Shown: positions 17,890-27,269, numbered from the stretch's first letter. The stretch is 64,000 nucleotides of DNA from CAIWHR01 sp963779805 (GCA_963779805.1 CAVZZN010000002.1:248001-312000); one strand, 5' to 3'. Notes: generated by a model from the sequence alone, not told the origin. Program-made: numbers and translations.

Positions 17890-19314
17890 ATGGACACTCT
17901 CCTGCTGCTAGCGAGCGCGCTCGGCGCGATCGTCCTCGTCGTCGCCATCGTCACGCTTGCGCGCGTGGCGGGGCAAGCGCGCGCAATCTCGGGCACCGAG
18001 TCGGCCGTGCGCGATCTCGGAACGCGCACGGAAGTGCTGAAGGAGCAGGGGATCGATCTCGAGCGCGATCTAAGGCAGGACCTCGCGATCGCGCGCAGCG
18101 AGCACGCCAACGCCGCGCAGACGCTGCGCACCGAGGTCGGCGAGCGCGTGACGCAGTTCACGCAGGTCACGCAGCAGCAGTTGGCGGCGCACGCGAGCGC
18201 CCAGGCCGAGCAGCTCAAGGCTTTCGGCGAGCAGCTCAAGGAGCTCACGCAGGCGAGCGAGCAGCGCCTCGATGCGATGCGCCAGACGCTCGAGCAGCGC
18301 CTCGACGTGTTGCGGACCGAGAACACGAAGAAGCTCGACGAGATGCGCCAGACCGTCGACGAGAAGCTGCAGGCCACGCTGGAGCAGCGCCTCGGACAGT
18401 CGTTCAAGCTCGTGTCGGATCGGCTCGAGCAGGTGCATCGGGGCCTTGGCGAAATGCAGAGCCTCGCGATCGGCGTCGGCGATCTCAAGCGGGTGCTGCA
18501 GAACGTGAAGACGCGCGGCGGTTGGGGCGAAGTCCAGCTCGGGGCATTGCTCGCCGAGATGCTCACGCCGCAGCAGTACGCGTCCAACGTCGCGGTGCGG
18601 CCCGGACAGCGCGAGCGTGTCGAGTACGCCATTCGCCTGCCGGGCAAGGAGGACGACGGCGCACCGTGCTGGCTGCCGATCGACTGCAAGTTTCCGCTCG
18701 AGGACTGGCAGCGCCTGCAGGATGCGCTGGAGCGCGCCGATGCCGTCGCGGCGGACGCCTCGCGCAAGGCGATCGCAGCGTTCCTGCGCAATCAGGCCAG
18801 GGACATTCGCGACAAGTACATCGAGCCGCCGCACACGACGGACTTCGCCATCCTGTTCCTGCCAACGGAAGGTCTTTACGCCGAGATGATGTCGCAACCC
18901 GGGTTGGCGGACACGCTGCAGCGCGAATCGCGCGTGATGCTCACGGGCCCGATGAACCTCGCGGCTTTCGTGAACTGCCTGCAGCTCGGCTTTCGCACCA
19001 TGGCCATCCAGCGCCGTTCGAGCGAGGTCTGGAAGGTGCTCGGCGCCGTCAAGACCGAATTCGGGAAGTTTGGCGAGATCCTCGCCAAGACCAAGGACAG
19101 GCTCGATCAGGTTGGCAAGACGCTCGACGAGGCGGGCCGGAAGAGCACCACCATCGCGCGGAAGCTGCGCGACGTCGAGGCATTGCCGCAGGCCGAGGCC
19201 GATCGCCTGCTGATCGGCGAGTCGACGACCGAGCCCAACGGCGCGACCATCGACGGCGAAGCGGACGCACGCGCAGACGCAGAGGCCGACGCCGAGACAC
19301 CGCTGCTGAGTTGA
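17890..19314 (+). CDS. rmuC: DNA recombination protein RmuC
   Basis: RmuC belongs to a family that limits inversions at short inverted repeats and is thought to act on DNA with nuclease-like activity. The 474-residue product has an N-terminal membrane anchor (LLLLASALGAIVLVVAIVTL), a coiled coil of about 170 residues rich in Gln and Glu, and the RmuC domain (about 190-430). Conserved segments are RGGWGEVQLGALLAEML, LPIDCKFPLEDWQRLQDAL, TTDFAILFLPTEGLYAEM and SSEVWKVLGAVKTEFGKFG. The acidic tail has alternating Ala-Asp residues (ADARADAEADAE). The stop overlaps or nearly touches the next gene, mtfA, suggesting an operon. Confidence 0.95.
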   Translation: MDTLLLLASALGAIVLVVAIVTLARVAGQARAISGTESAVRDLGTRTEVLKEQGIDLERDLRQDLAIARSEHANAAQTLRTEVGERVTQFTQVTQQQLAAHASAQAEQLKAFGEQLKELTQASEQRLDAMRQTLEQRLDVLRTENTKKLDEMRQTVDEKLQATLEQRLGQSFKLVSDRLEQVHRGLGEMQSLAIGVGDLKRVLQNVKTRGGWGEVQLGALLAEMLTPQQYASNVAVRPGQRERVEYAIRLPGKEDDGAPCWLPIDCKFPLEDWQRLQDALERADAVAADASRKAIAAFLRNQARDIRDKYIEPPHTTDFAILFLPTEGLYAEMMSQPGLADTLQRESRVMLTGPMNLAAFVNCLQLGFRTMAIQRRSSEVWKVLGAVKTEFGKFGEILAKTKDRLDQVGKTLDEAGRKSTTIARKLRDVEALPQAEADRLLIGESTTEPNGATIDGEADARADAEADAETPLLS

Positions 19315-19319
19315 CCGCC

Positions 19320-20111
19320 GTGTTCGAGGCGCTGCGCAGATGGCGGCAGCAGCGGGTGTTGCAGCGCGCCGCGCTTCCCGACGCATTGTGGAACGACGCC
19401 GTCGCGGCCCTGCCGTTCCTTGCGCCCTACACGCCGGAGGAGCTCGCGCGCCTGCGCGACAAGGTCGTGCTGTTCCTCGATGCCAAGAGCGTCGTCGGCG
19501 CCCGCGCACACGAGGTCACGGCGCTGCAGCGCGTGGTCATCGCCGTGCAGGCGTGCGTGCTGGTGCTGAACCTCGAGCTCGCCCTGTACGACGGCTGGGA
19601 GAGCGTGATCGTGTATCCCGACGAGTTCGTGCCCGACTGGCAATGGGAGGACGAGGCGGGCGTCGTGCATCGCAACGACGGCGCGCTCGCGGGGGAATCG
19701 ATGCCGCACGGTCCCGTCGTGCTGTCCTGGCCCGATGTCGAGGCGAGCACCGATTGGGAAGCCGCCGGCATGAATCTCGTCGTGCACGAGTTCGCGCACA
19801 AGCTCGACATGCGCACCGGCGACGCGAATGGCTGCCCGCCGCTGCCGGCCGAAATGTCGGCGAAGACGTGGAAGCATGCGCTCGCAGCGGCCTTCGCGGA
19901 TTTCAGTCGCCGCGTGACCCGCGGCGAGCACACGCAGATCGATCCCTACGCGGCCGAGCACCCGAGCGAGTTCTTCGCGGTGCTGTCGGAGGTGTTCTTC
20001 GCGGAGCCATTGCTCCTGCGCGAGCAATACCCGGAGGTCTATGCGCAGTTCGCCTCGTTCTACCGGCAGGATCCTGCCGCGCGCGTCAGCCCGGCAGCGC
20101 GCGCTCGATGA
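19320..20111 (+). CDS. mtfA: Zinc-dependent peptidase MtfA-like
   Basis: MtfA (Mlc titration factor A) is a cytosolic metallopeptidase that in enterobacteria binds the glucose repressor Mlc. Here the 263-residue protein carries the zinc motif HEFAHKLDMRTG, the downstream glutamate region EHPSEFFAVLSEVFFAEP, and the conserved ALYDGWESVIVYPDEF. The GTG at 19320 gives VFEALRRWRQQR; a TTG at 19311 overlapping the rmuC stop is an alternative. Tight spacing with rmuC suggests cotranscription. Its 3' end overlaps the end of the convergent AidB-like gene by 26 bases. Whether an Mlc partner exists is unknown. Confidence 0.92.
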   Translation: MFEALRRWRQQRVLQRAALPDALWNDAVAALPFLAPYTPEELARLRDKVVLFLDAKSVVGARAHEVTALQRVVIAVQACVLVLNLELALYDGWESVIVYPDEFVPDWQWEDEAGVVHRNDGALAGESMPHGPVVLSWPDVEASTDWEAAGMNLVVHEFAHKLDMRTGDANGCPPLPAEMSAKTWKHALAAAFADFSRRVTRGEHTQIDPYAAEHPSEFFAVLSEVFFAEPLLLREQYPEVYAQFASFYRQDPAARVSPAARAR

Positions 20112-21726
20112 TCGCCGCGGTGTCGGCGCCCGAATGCAGGCTGCCGAACGCCGCGCCGCCGAAACGCGATTCACTGCAGCGCGATGCGCAGAACGCGTCG
20201 GCCACGAATGTCGGCGCGTGGCGCAGCAGCAGCGAGGCCTGCATCAGCGTCGCGAGCGCCTGCGAAAGGCGTCGCGCTCCCCCGGCATCGTCGCTGCGGA
20301 CATGCAATTGCGACTCGAGCTGCGCGAGCGCTGCATCGAATGCGCGATGTGCGCCGCGCGCCGCGCCGATCTCTGCGAGGATCGCCTCGACCGCGCGCGG
20401 CTCGCGCCGAAGCGCGCGCACCGCCTCCAGGCACATCACGTTGCCCGAGCCTTCCCAGATCGAATTCACCGGGGCCTCGCGATACAGCCGCGGCAGCACC
20501 GAAGCCTCGACATAGCCGTTCCCGCCCAGCACTTCCATCGCTTCCGCGGCGAAGCCCGGACCGCGCTTGCACACCCAGAACTTGGCCGCGGGCGTGATTG
20601 CGTAGGCGAGCGCGTGCTCGTCGGTGCCCTGCGGCGCTTCGAACGCCCGCGCCAGGCGCAACCCGAGTGCCGTCGCGGCCTCCGCGTCGAGTGCGAGATC
20701 CGCGAGGACGTTGCGCATCAGCGCGTGATCGTCGAGCTGCGCGCCGAACGCGACGCGGTGGCGCGTGTAATGGATCGCGCGTGCGAGGGCCGCCCTCATG
20801 ATGCCGGCGCTGCCGAGCACGCAATCGAGGCGCGTGTAGCGCACCATCTCCAGGATCGTCGCTACGCCGTGCCCGGGACGGCCGATGCGCCACGCTTCGG
20901 CGCCCTCGAACTCGACCTCCGAGGACGCGTTCGAGGTGTTGCCGAGCTTGTCCTTGAGTCGGTTCACGCGGATGCGGTTGCGCTCGCCGTCGGTGTCGAA
21001 CCGGGGCATGAAGAAGCACGACAGTCCTTCGTCGTCCTGAGCGAGCGCGAGGTGCGCATCGGACTGCGGCGCGGAGAAGAACCACTTGTGGCCGGTAATG
21101 CGGAAGGCGCCGTCGACGTCGCGCTCGGCACGCGTGCGATTGCTGCGCACGTCCGAGCCGCCCTGGCGCTCCGTCATGCCCATCCCGATCAGCGCGCCGC
21201 GCTTCGCGTCGATGGGCAGCGACCGGGGGTCGTGCGTGCGCGCGAGCAGGCGCGGCAGCCAGACTTCCTCGAACCCGGGCACGTCGCGCGCGTAACGTTG
21301 CAGCACCGGGATCGCGGCGTGGGTCATGGTGAGCGGACACTGCGTTCCGTTCTCGACCTGCCCGTGCAGCACGAAGTGCGCGGCCCGCGCGACATGCGCG
21401 CCGGCGCGTGCATCGGCCCACGGCGAGCAGTGCTCGCCGGCCGCCTTGCCGAGCTGCATGAGCGTGTCCCACGCCGGATCGAACACCACCTCGTCGATGC
21501 GCTCCCCGCGTGCGTCGTAGTTCTGCAGCTCGGGACCGCGCCGGTTGGCGGCATCGCCCAGCGCGAGGACTTCGTCGCGTCCGAGCTCCGCGCCGAACGC
21601 GAGCAGCGCCTCGTGCGCGAACGCGGCGCCCTCGCGTTGCACGGCCTCGCGCAACGGGGCGTCGTCGACGTACAGGCTGCGATTGGCGTATGGCTCGGGT
21701 TGGTTCGGGAACGGCGTCTCGATCAT
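20086..21726 (-). CDS. Acyl-CoA dehydrogenase, AidB-like
   Basis: This flavoprotein of the acyl-CoA dehydrogenase superfamily has 546 residues, like E. coli AidB (adaptive response to alkylation) and unlike the roughly 390 of catabolic members. Features are TQCPLTMTHAAIPVLQ, GMGMTERQGGSDVRSN, the flavin-binding ITGHKWFFSAPQSDA, and the catalytic-region PVNSIWEGSGNVMCLEAVRAL. The longer C-terminal domain after about residue 440 is the part that binds DNA in AidB. The ATG at 21726 overlaps the stop of the upstream EamA permease by four bases (ATGA), so the two are translationally coupled. A role in alkylation defence is inferred from the family only. Confidence 0.9.
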   Translation of the reverse strand: MIETPFPNQPEPYANRSLYVDDAPLREAVQREGAAFAHEALLAFGAELGRDEVLALGDAANRRGPELQNYDARGERIDEVVFDPAWDTLMQLGKAAGEHCSPWADARAGAHVARAAHFVLHGQVENGTQCPLTMTHAAIPVLQRYARDVPGFEEVWLPRLLARTHDPRSLPIDAKRGALIGMGMTERQGGSDVRSNRTRAERDVDGAFRITGHKWFFSAPQSDAHLALAQDDEGLSCFFMPRFDTDGERNRIRVNRLKDKLGNTSNASSEVEFEGAEAWRIGRPGHGVATILEMVRYTRLDCVLGSAGIMRAALARAIHYTRHRVAFGAQLDDHALMRNVLADLALDAEAATALGLRLARAFEAPQGTDEHALAYAITPAAKFWVCKRGPGFAAEAMEVLGGNGYVEASVLPRLYREAPVNSIWEGSGNVMCLEAVRALRREPRAVEAILAEIGAARGAHRAFDAALAQLESQLHVRSDDAGGARRLSQALATLMQASLLLRHAPTFVADAFCASRCSESRFGGAAFGSLHSGADTAAIIERALPG

Positions 21727-22715
21727 GTGGGCTCCGTCGTTTCGGCGCGGGTCGCGGCGGGTGTCTCACCGGCGCGTGCGAGCAGCACGACTGCCGCAAG
21801 GATCAGCATACCCCCGACGAGCTGGATGAGCGTGACGCGCTCGCCCAGCACGGCTGCTGCGAGCACGACGGTGAACGCGGGCTCCACGGTCGAGAGCGTC
21901 GAAGCGCGGGTGGGACCGATCCGCGCGACGCCTGCGAAGAACAGCGTGATCGCCGCGACCGTCGAGACGAGCGCGATGCCGAGCACGGCAAGCCATCCCT
22001 GCGTCGTCGCGGGCCAATGCGGGCCACGCCAGAGCACGATGAGCACGAACACGGCGGCCGCACTGGCGATGATCACCGCCGACATCACCGGCGCTGCGAC
22101 GCGGCGCGTGACGCCGGCGCCGGCCACGATGTACACCGCGTAGATGACGGCCGCTGCGAGCCCGAGCAGTACCCCGAGCGGCTGCGTGGGCACGCCGACC
22201 GCGTCGCCTCTGCCGAGACCCGGAAGAATCGTGAGCGCCGTGCCCGCGAGCGCGACGAGAAGCGCCAGCATGCGCGCGCGCGTCAGCGGCTCGTGCAGCC
22301 ACGCCGCCGCGAGCAGTGCCACCATCGCAGGATGCGTATACAGCAGCAGGGCCACGATGCCTGCGGGTGCGAACATGAGGGCTGCGAAGAACGAGAAGGC
22401 CTGGCCCGCGTAGCCGACGGCCCCGAGCCCGATCAGGCGTGCGACATCCGAGCGCTCGGGCGCGGCCGCAGTGCGAGATCCGACGGGCCGTCCCGGAGCT
22501 GCATCCTGGCGCGCGCGGCACGAAGCGCGCCGCGTGACGGTCACGAACGCGAGCATCACGAACGCCGCGATGCTGAATCGCAGCGCGAGCAGGGTGGGTA
22601 TGTCCGTTCCGGCTTCGTATGCGATGCGCGCGAGGATCGCCATCACGCCGAAGGCGAGGGCGGAGGCGATCACGCAGGCGAACCCGACCGCGCGGCCTGC
22701 GCTCTGACGCTGCAT
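21723..22715 (-). CDS. DMT/EamA-family permease
   Basis: This is an inner-membrane protein of about 330 residues with ten predicted membrane segments in two EamA repeats. It begins MQRQSAGRAVGFACVIASALAFGVMAILARIAY, and the second half includes GWLAVLGIALVSTVAAITLFFAGVARIGPTRAS and STVEPAFTVVLAAAVLGERV, the classic repeat-end motif. The ATG at 22715 was chosen because sequence upstream in frame is a shadow of the mogA-like gene. It is coupled to the downstream AidB-like gene by a four-base overlap. Members export amino acids, nucleosides or other metabolites; the substrate here is unknown. Confidence 0.9.
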   Translation of the reverse strand: MQRQSAGRAVGFACVIASALAFGVMAILARIAYEAGTDIPTLLALRFSIAAFVMLAFVTVTRRASCRARQDAAPGRPVGSRTAAAPERSDVARLIGLGAVGYAGQAFSFFAALMFAPAGIVALLLYTHPAMVALLAAAWLHEPLTRARMLALLVALAGTALTILPGLGRGDAVGVPTQPLGVLLGLAAAVIYAVYIVAGAGVTRRVAAPVMSAVIIASAAAVFVLIVLWRGPHWPATTQGWLAVLGIALVSTVAAITLFFAGVARIGPTRASTLSTVEPAFTVVLAAAVLGERVTLIQLVGGMLILAAVVLLARAGETPAATRAETTEPT

Positions 22716-22830
22716 TGCTAGCGCCGTCGGGGTCGGGCGCACATCGGTCGCTCGGCGACGCGCCCTTCGAGCCTGGCCTGCGGCCGGCTCGCTCCCTCGC
22801 GCTCGCGCGTAGCGCCGGCCATGAGGCGAC

Positions 22831-23412
22831 TCAGGCGCGCGGCGGACGCTGCGCCGACTTCGGACGGAACGCGCGGCACACCTCGTCGTTCGTCTCGATG
22901 TACGGCCCGCCGATGAGATCGATGCAGTAGGGCACGGCGGGAAACACGCCGTCGAGCGTTTCCTTGATCGCCTTGGGCTGTCCAGGCAGATTGAGGATGA
23001 GCGCGTTGCCACGGATCACGCCGACCTGCCGCGACAGGATGGCAGTCGGCACGTACTTGAGGCTCACCTGACGCATCTGCTCGCCGAACCCGGGGAGCAC
23101 CTTGTGCGCAACGGCGAGCGTTGCCTCGGGCGTGACATCGCGCGGCGCGGGCCCGGTGCCGCCGGTCGTGAGCACGAGATGACAACGCGCCACGTCCACG
23201 AGATGGATTAGCGTGCGCTCGATGACGGGTTGCTCGTCGGGGATGAGGCGCGTCTGCATCCGCCACGGCGAGCGCAACGCGGCGCCGAACCAGTCTTTCA
23301 GGCCCGGAATGCCCTGGTCCTGGTACACCCCGGCCGAAGCGCGATCGGAGATCGAGACGAGACCGATCAGCAGGGTGTCGTCGTGGGTGGAAGCATCGGA
23401 GCTTGCGGTCAT
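22831..23412 (-). CDS. mog: Molybdopterin adenylyltransferase, MogA/MoaB family
   Basis: The product is a MogA-type protein that adenylylates molybdopterin before molybdenum insertion. The 193-residue sequence has LLIGLVSISDRASAGVYQDQG, LVLTTGGTGPAPRDVTPEAT (the TTGGTG substrate-binding loop), and ALILNLPGQPKAIKETLDGVFPAVPYCIDLIGG, matching MogA more closely than MoaB by length and C-terminus. It lies between yjgA and the EamA permease on the minus strand. No molybdoenzyme gene is in the window, so the client enzymes are elsewhere. Confidence 0.93.
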   Translation of the reverse strand: MTASSDASTHDDTLLIGLVSISDRASAGVYQDQGIPGLKDWFGAALRSPWRMQTRLIPDEQPVIERTLIHLVDVARCHLVLTTGGTGPAPRDVTPEATLAVAHKVLPGFGEQMRQVSLKYVPTAILSRQVGVIRGNALILNLPGQPKAIKETLDGVFPAVPYCIDLIGGPYIETNDEVCRAFRPKSAQRPPRA

Positions 23413-23461
23413 GGCAGCAGTCGTTCGCGGGTCGCGGGAGTGTGTCTGTACGCCACAGGTG

Positions 23462-24019
23462 TCACGCGGTCGTGTCGTCGGCGACGAGGTCGTTGAGCGC
23501 GCGAAAGAGTTCGCGATAGGCGTGCGGCGGCGTTCCCGCGGCGCGCTCCTCGCGCGCCTTCGCGATCAGCGCACGCAAGCGCGGGCGATCGAGCGCCGGA
23601 TGCGCGGCTGCGAGCGCGTCGAGGCCGTCGCTTTCGGCGAGCAGGCGATCGCGCCAGCGCTCGAGCGCGTGCTGGCGTGCGGCACCCATCTGTCGACCGT
23701 GCGCCAGCGCGTCGAGCCACCGCTGGATGGGATCGGGATCGACCTCGCGCATGAGCTTCCCGATGAACTGCAGCTGGCGCTTGCGTGCGCCCCATGCCGT
23801 GATCGCGCGCGCTTCGACGACGGCCTCGCGCAGGCGCTCGGGGAGCTCCACCTGCTCGAAGAGCCCTGCGAGCTGGCGCGGCTCGAGCGCGACGATCGCT
23901 TCGCCCAGGTCCTGGAGCGAGTGCATCTGCGCCTTGCGCTGCGTCTTCGACACGTCGGCCTGCGCACGGGCGTTGTCGTTCCGGTGGGCGGTGCGACGCA
24001 TGGATTCGGATCTGGACAT
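23462..24019 (-). CDS. yjgA: Ribosome-associated protein YjgA/DarP
   Basis: YjgA (DarP) is a small basic protein that associates with late 50S assembly intermediates. The 185-residue product has the family core KTQRKAQMHSLQDLGEAIV, ARAITAWGARKRQLQFIGKLMREVD and RHALERWRDRLL-type segments, ending in a charged helical tail. The ATG at 24019 (MSRSESMRRTAHRN) is likely; a second ATG at 24001 is possible. It is divergent from pmbA, an arrangement seen widely in proteobacteria, where yjgA and pmbA are neighbours. Confidence 0.93.
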   Translation of the reverse strand: MSRSESMRRTAHRNDNARAQADVSKTQRKAQMHSLQDLGEAIVALEPRQLAGLFEQVELPERLREAVVEARAITAWGARKRQLQFIGKLMREVDPDPIQRWLDALAHGRQMGAARQHALERWRDRLLAESDGLDALAAAHPALDRPRLRALIAKAREERAAGTPPHAYRELFRALNDLVADDTTA

Positions 24020-24075
24020 GGGCGCCGGGGAAATGCTGCCGCGCCCACGGGGCGCGAGTGCGGTAGATCGTTTGC

Positions 24076-24081
24076 TATCAT
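24076..24081 (+). promoter_or_regulatory. Probable pmbA -10 element
   Basis: TATCAT in TTTGCTATCATAGC, 165 bases upstream of pmbA in the divergent gap with yjgA. No convincing -35, so confidence is limited. Confidence 0.35.
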
Positions 24082-24245
24082 AGCTCACCGACCTGCGGCG
24101 CTTCCTCGCGTCGTCGTGGCCCCGTGGGATGCCGAGGATGCGTGCGCCAATCAGTCCCGCGGCGCGCTCGTGTTGCGCTCGAGACCCCATCCGTCCGTCG
24201 CCGCGGCTTGCGCCACGGCTTCACCCGTTTCATGATCGCTTCCCG

Positions 24246-25610
24246 ATGACTGCATCTGCCCCTTCCTCCGCCGGCGACGAACGCTTCCCGGTTTCGTCAG
24301 CCGAGCTCACCCGGGTTGCCGGCGCCGTGCTCGATACCGCGCGCGCCGCCGGCGCCACTGCTGCGGAGACGGATGTGTCGCAAGCCGTGGGCTTGAGCGT
24401 CACGGTGCGCAAGGGTGAGATCGAAACCATCGCGTACAACCGCGACAAGGGCATCGGCCTTACCGTGTACCTGGGCAAGCGCCGCGGCCACGCGAGCACG
24501 GCGGATTTCTCGGCCGATGCGATCCACGCGACCGTGGACAAGGCGGTCACCATCGCGCGCTACACCGCCGAAGATCCGGCGTCGGGCCTCGCCGATCCGC
24601 ATCGGCTCGCGCGCACGATTCCGGATCTCGACCTGTATCACCCGTGGGACCTCACCGTGGACGAGGCCGTCGCGATGGGGCGCGAGGCGGAAGCCGCCGC
24701 GCTTGCCGTCGATCGACGGCTCACGAACACCGAAGGCGCCACCGTCGCGCGCAGCGAATCGGAGTTCGTGTACGCCAACAGCAACGGCTTCAACGCCGGC
24801 TATCGCAACTCGCGCCATCACATCGACTGCTCCGTCATCGGCGAGGACGAAGGCGGCATGCAGCGCGACTACTGGTACACCACCGCGCGTGCGCCGGGCG
24901 ACCTCGCGGATCCGCGCGAGATCGGGCGCATCGCGGGCGAGCGCACGGCGCGGCGCCTCAATGGTCGCCAGCTCGGCACGCTCGAGTGTCCCGTGCTGTT
25001 CGAGGCGCCCGAGGCGGGCGATCTCATCGGCTATTTCATCGGTGCGGTCTCCGGCGGCGCGCTGTATCGCAAGTCGTCGTTCCTGCTCGACTCGCTCGGC
25101 ACGACGGTGTTCGCGCCGCACGTGTCGATCCGCGAGGAGCCGCACATTCCGCGCGGTCGCGGCAGCGCGCCCTTCGACAACGAAGGCGTGGCCACGCAGG
25201 CGCGCGACGTCGTGCGCGACGGCGTCGTGCAAGGGTATTTCCTGGGCAGCTACTCCGCCCGCAAGCTGGGCATGACGACGACCGCCAATGCCGGCGGCAA
25301 TCACAACCTGGTCGTGAGCCACGGCGACGACGACCTCGCCGGGCTGATGCGCCGCATGGGCCGCGGCTTGCTGGTGACCGAGCAGCTGGGGCATGGCGTC
25401 AATCCGGTGACCGGCGATTTCTCGCGCGGGGTCGCCGGCTTCTGGATCGAGAACGGCGAGATCGCGTACCCCGTCGAGGAGATCACGATCGCCGGCAACC
25501 TCAAGGACATGTTCCGCGACATTGTCGCGATCGGGTGCGATATCGACCGCCGCGGCTCGCGCCACGTCGGTTCGGTGCTCATCGGCCGCATGACGGTGGC
25601 CGGCCGCTAA
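24246..25610 (+). CDS. pmbA: Metalloprotease subunit PmbA/TldE
   Basis: PmbA (TldE) pairs with TldD to form a metallopeptidase that processes small peptides, such as microcin precursors and CcdA antitoxin. The 454-residue product begins MTASAPSSAGDERFPVSS. It carries SVTVRKGEIETIAYNRDKGIGLTVYLGKRRGHASTAD, EFVYANSNGF, and the C-terminal GGNHNLVVSHGDDDLAGLMRRMGRGLLVTEQLGHGVN. TldE lacks the HExxxH zinc site of TldD, and none is seen here. tldD is not in the window. A tail of SRHVGSVLIGRMTVAGR is typical. It diverges from yjgA. Confidence 0.95.
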   Translation: MTASAPSSAGDERFPVSSAELTRVAGAVLDTARAAGATAAETDVSQAVGLSVTVRKGEIETIAYNRDKGIGLTVYLGKRRGHASTADFSADAIHATVDKAVTIARYTAEDPASGLADPHRLARTIPDLDLYHPWDLTVDEAVAMGREAEAAALAVDRRLTNTEGATVARSESEFVYANSNGFNAGYRNSRHHIDCSVIGEDEGGMQRDYWYTTARAPGDLADPREIGRIAGERTARRLNGRQLGTLECPVLFEAPEAGDLIGYFIGAVSGGALYRKSSFLLDSLGTTVFAPHVSIREEPHIPRGRGSAPFDNEGVATQARDVVRDGVVQGYFLGSYSARKLGMTTTANAGGNHNLVVSHGDDDLAGLMRRMGRGLLVTEQLGHGVNPVTGDFSRGVAGFWIENGEIAYPVEEITIAGNLKDMFRDIVAIGCDIDRRGSRHVGSVLIGRMTVAGR

Positions 25611-25640
25611 CGTGCCCCCAAACGCCGACACCGCCTGACC

Positions 25641-27269
25641 ATGGAGCCCCTCCTCGACTGGTTTCGGGCATTCGGCGATCCGCTGCGCAATCCCAACAAC
25701 GCGGGCCGCTGGATCTCGTCGCTCGCGTCGACCGATCCGCTGGTGCTGCAGCGCGATGCGCTCGACATCGTCGCGCAGTTCCCGGGCAAGCGGCGGCAGG
25801 CCGGCGTACCGCAGGTCGAGGCGCTGCTGCGCATCGACGCGCGACTCGAGACTGTGGTCGCGCAACTGACGCAGCAATACACCGCGACCTACGCCACGAG
25901 CTCGAGCATCGAATCGCGCCTGTGGCACGCCGTGTTCGATCTCGTGAAGGCGTTCAGCGCGGCGTACCAGACGGCGCTCAAGGCCGGTTATCCGCACGCG
26001 CACAACAAGCGCTGGCGCGCCGTGCTGCCGTGGGTGCTGGTGCGTCTCGCGCATTACAAGGCCATCGACGGCAAGTTCCGCCTGTTCCGCTACGGCCAGT
26101 GGATTCCGTCGCACTGGCGCGAGCTGCACGAGCTCTACGACTTCGCGCGCATGCGCGGCTGGCAGCGCGAGCAGCTCGTGTTCGGATCAGCGCCGTTCTC
26201 GCGCCCCGGCGTGTGCGTCGAGCAGGAGTACCTGCAGACGCTGCTGCTGATGCGCCTCGATTCGGGCAACTTCACGCCCGACCAGGTGGAATGGGTCGCG
26301 CGGCAGATCGAAGACTGGGCGCCGTCGCTCGCCCTCGTTCCGCCGCCCGGCGACGAAGCATCGTTCTACGTCGACCTCACCGGCACCCAGGGGCTGCGCC
26401 GGCTGGATCGGCCGCATGCCGCGGGCGGGCGCCTGCTGTTCCTGGACACGCGCCCGGTGTACCAGCGCGTGGTCGAGCGCATGCGCTGGCTCCCCGAGCA
26501 GGACGACGAGACTGCGAAGCCCGGCGAGATGCCGCCGCGCGAGCAGCGACTGCTGCTGATGCGCCTCGCCTCGCTGTTCGGTCCGGATGCCATCGCCATG
26601 GCGCCGCGCTCGCCGCGCTACGCGACCGATGTCGACGTCCGCGTGGTCGTCGGCCTGCAGTCGCTGTGCCGCGCCGTGGCCGAGATCCCGCGCCTGCCCG
26701 AATCGGTGCGCACGCCGGCGCTCAGCACGAGCTACGACGAGGTGACCCAGGTCGTGACGCCGTCGGTCAACCCCGAATCGGTGACCCGTCGCGTACGGGG
26801 TTCCGTCTGGAAGATGCTCGACCGCAGCGAGAGCGGCTGTCGCCTGATCGCGCCCGCGGCCGACGCGCCGCATCGCCTGGGCGAGCTCCTTGCGCTCAAG
26901 GAAGAGGAGACCTGGTCGCTCGCCGTTGTGCGCCGCATGCAGAAGCAGCAGATCGAGGAGGCGACGATCGGCGTGGAGATCGTCGCCCGCCGGCTCGTGC
27001 GCGTGCTGCTGCGCAACTGGCTCGCGCCCTCGGAGGCCGAGCGCAGCCTCGAGCGCCCGTTCTTCGGCATCTACCTCCCGGCGCACCCCGAGAACCGCCG
27101 GGCTTCCCAGCGCAGCCTCATCGGTCCCGACGACAAGTTCGTGCCGGGCGGCATGGTCGAGCTCGACACCGGAACGGCACGCTACCTCATCCGCTTCACC
27201 CACACCTTCGAGCGCCAGCCCGGCTGGGCCTGGGCGGCGTTTTCCGCGGTTCGCAAGCTCTCCGGGTAA
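25641..27269 (+). CDS. Conserved hypothetical protein with PilZ-like C-terminal domain
   Basis: This 542-residue protein is not a recognised enzyme. The N-terminal 350 residues are mostly helical with no membrane segment (MEPLLDWFRAFGDPLRNPNNAGRW; WRAVLPWVLVRLAHYKAIDGKFRLFRYGQWIP). The C-terminal region (about 375-460) looks like a PilZ domain: an arginine cluster in VTRRVRGSVWKMLD, DRSESG fitting the D/N-x-S-x-x-G motif at about residues 394-399, and WSLAVVRRMQ then IGVEIVARRLVRVLL. If it binds cyclic-di-GMP it could couple that signal to a surface function, such as the pilus genes 11 kb away. It follows pmbA by 30 bases. Confidence 0.7.
   Translation: MEPLLDWFRAFGDPLRNPNNAGRWISSLASTDPLVLQRDALDIVAQFPGKRRQAGVPQVEALLRIDARLETVVAQLTQQYTATYATSSSIESRLWHAVFDLVKAFSAAYQTALKAGYPHAHNKRWRAVLPWVLVRLAHYKAIDGKFRLFRYGQWIPSHWRELHELYDFARMRGWQREQLVFGSAPFSRPGVCVEQEYLQTLLLMRLDSGNFTPDQVEWVARQIEDWAPSLALVPPPGDEASFYVDLTGTQGLRRLDRPHAAGGRLLFLDTRPVYQRVVERMRWLPEQDDETAKPGEMPPREQRLLLMRLASLFGPDAIAMAPRSPRYATDVDVRVVVGLQSLCRAVAEIPRLPESVRTPALSTSYDEVTQVVTPSVNPESVTRRVRGSVWKMLDRSESGCRLIAPAADAPHRLGELLALKEEETWSLAVVRRMQKQQIEEATIGVEIVARRLVRVLLRNWLAPSEAERSLERPFFGIYLPAHPENRRASQRSLIGPDDKFVPGGMVELDTGTARYLIRFTHTFERQPGWAWAAFSAVRKLSG

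Noticed and set aside
16770..20111. An 1113-codon plus-strand frame spanning DUF2891, rmuC and mtfA
   Set aside because: Only its last 263 codons (mtfA) and its first few codons match proteins. The middle is an off-frame shadow of rmuC and DUF2891.
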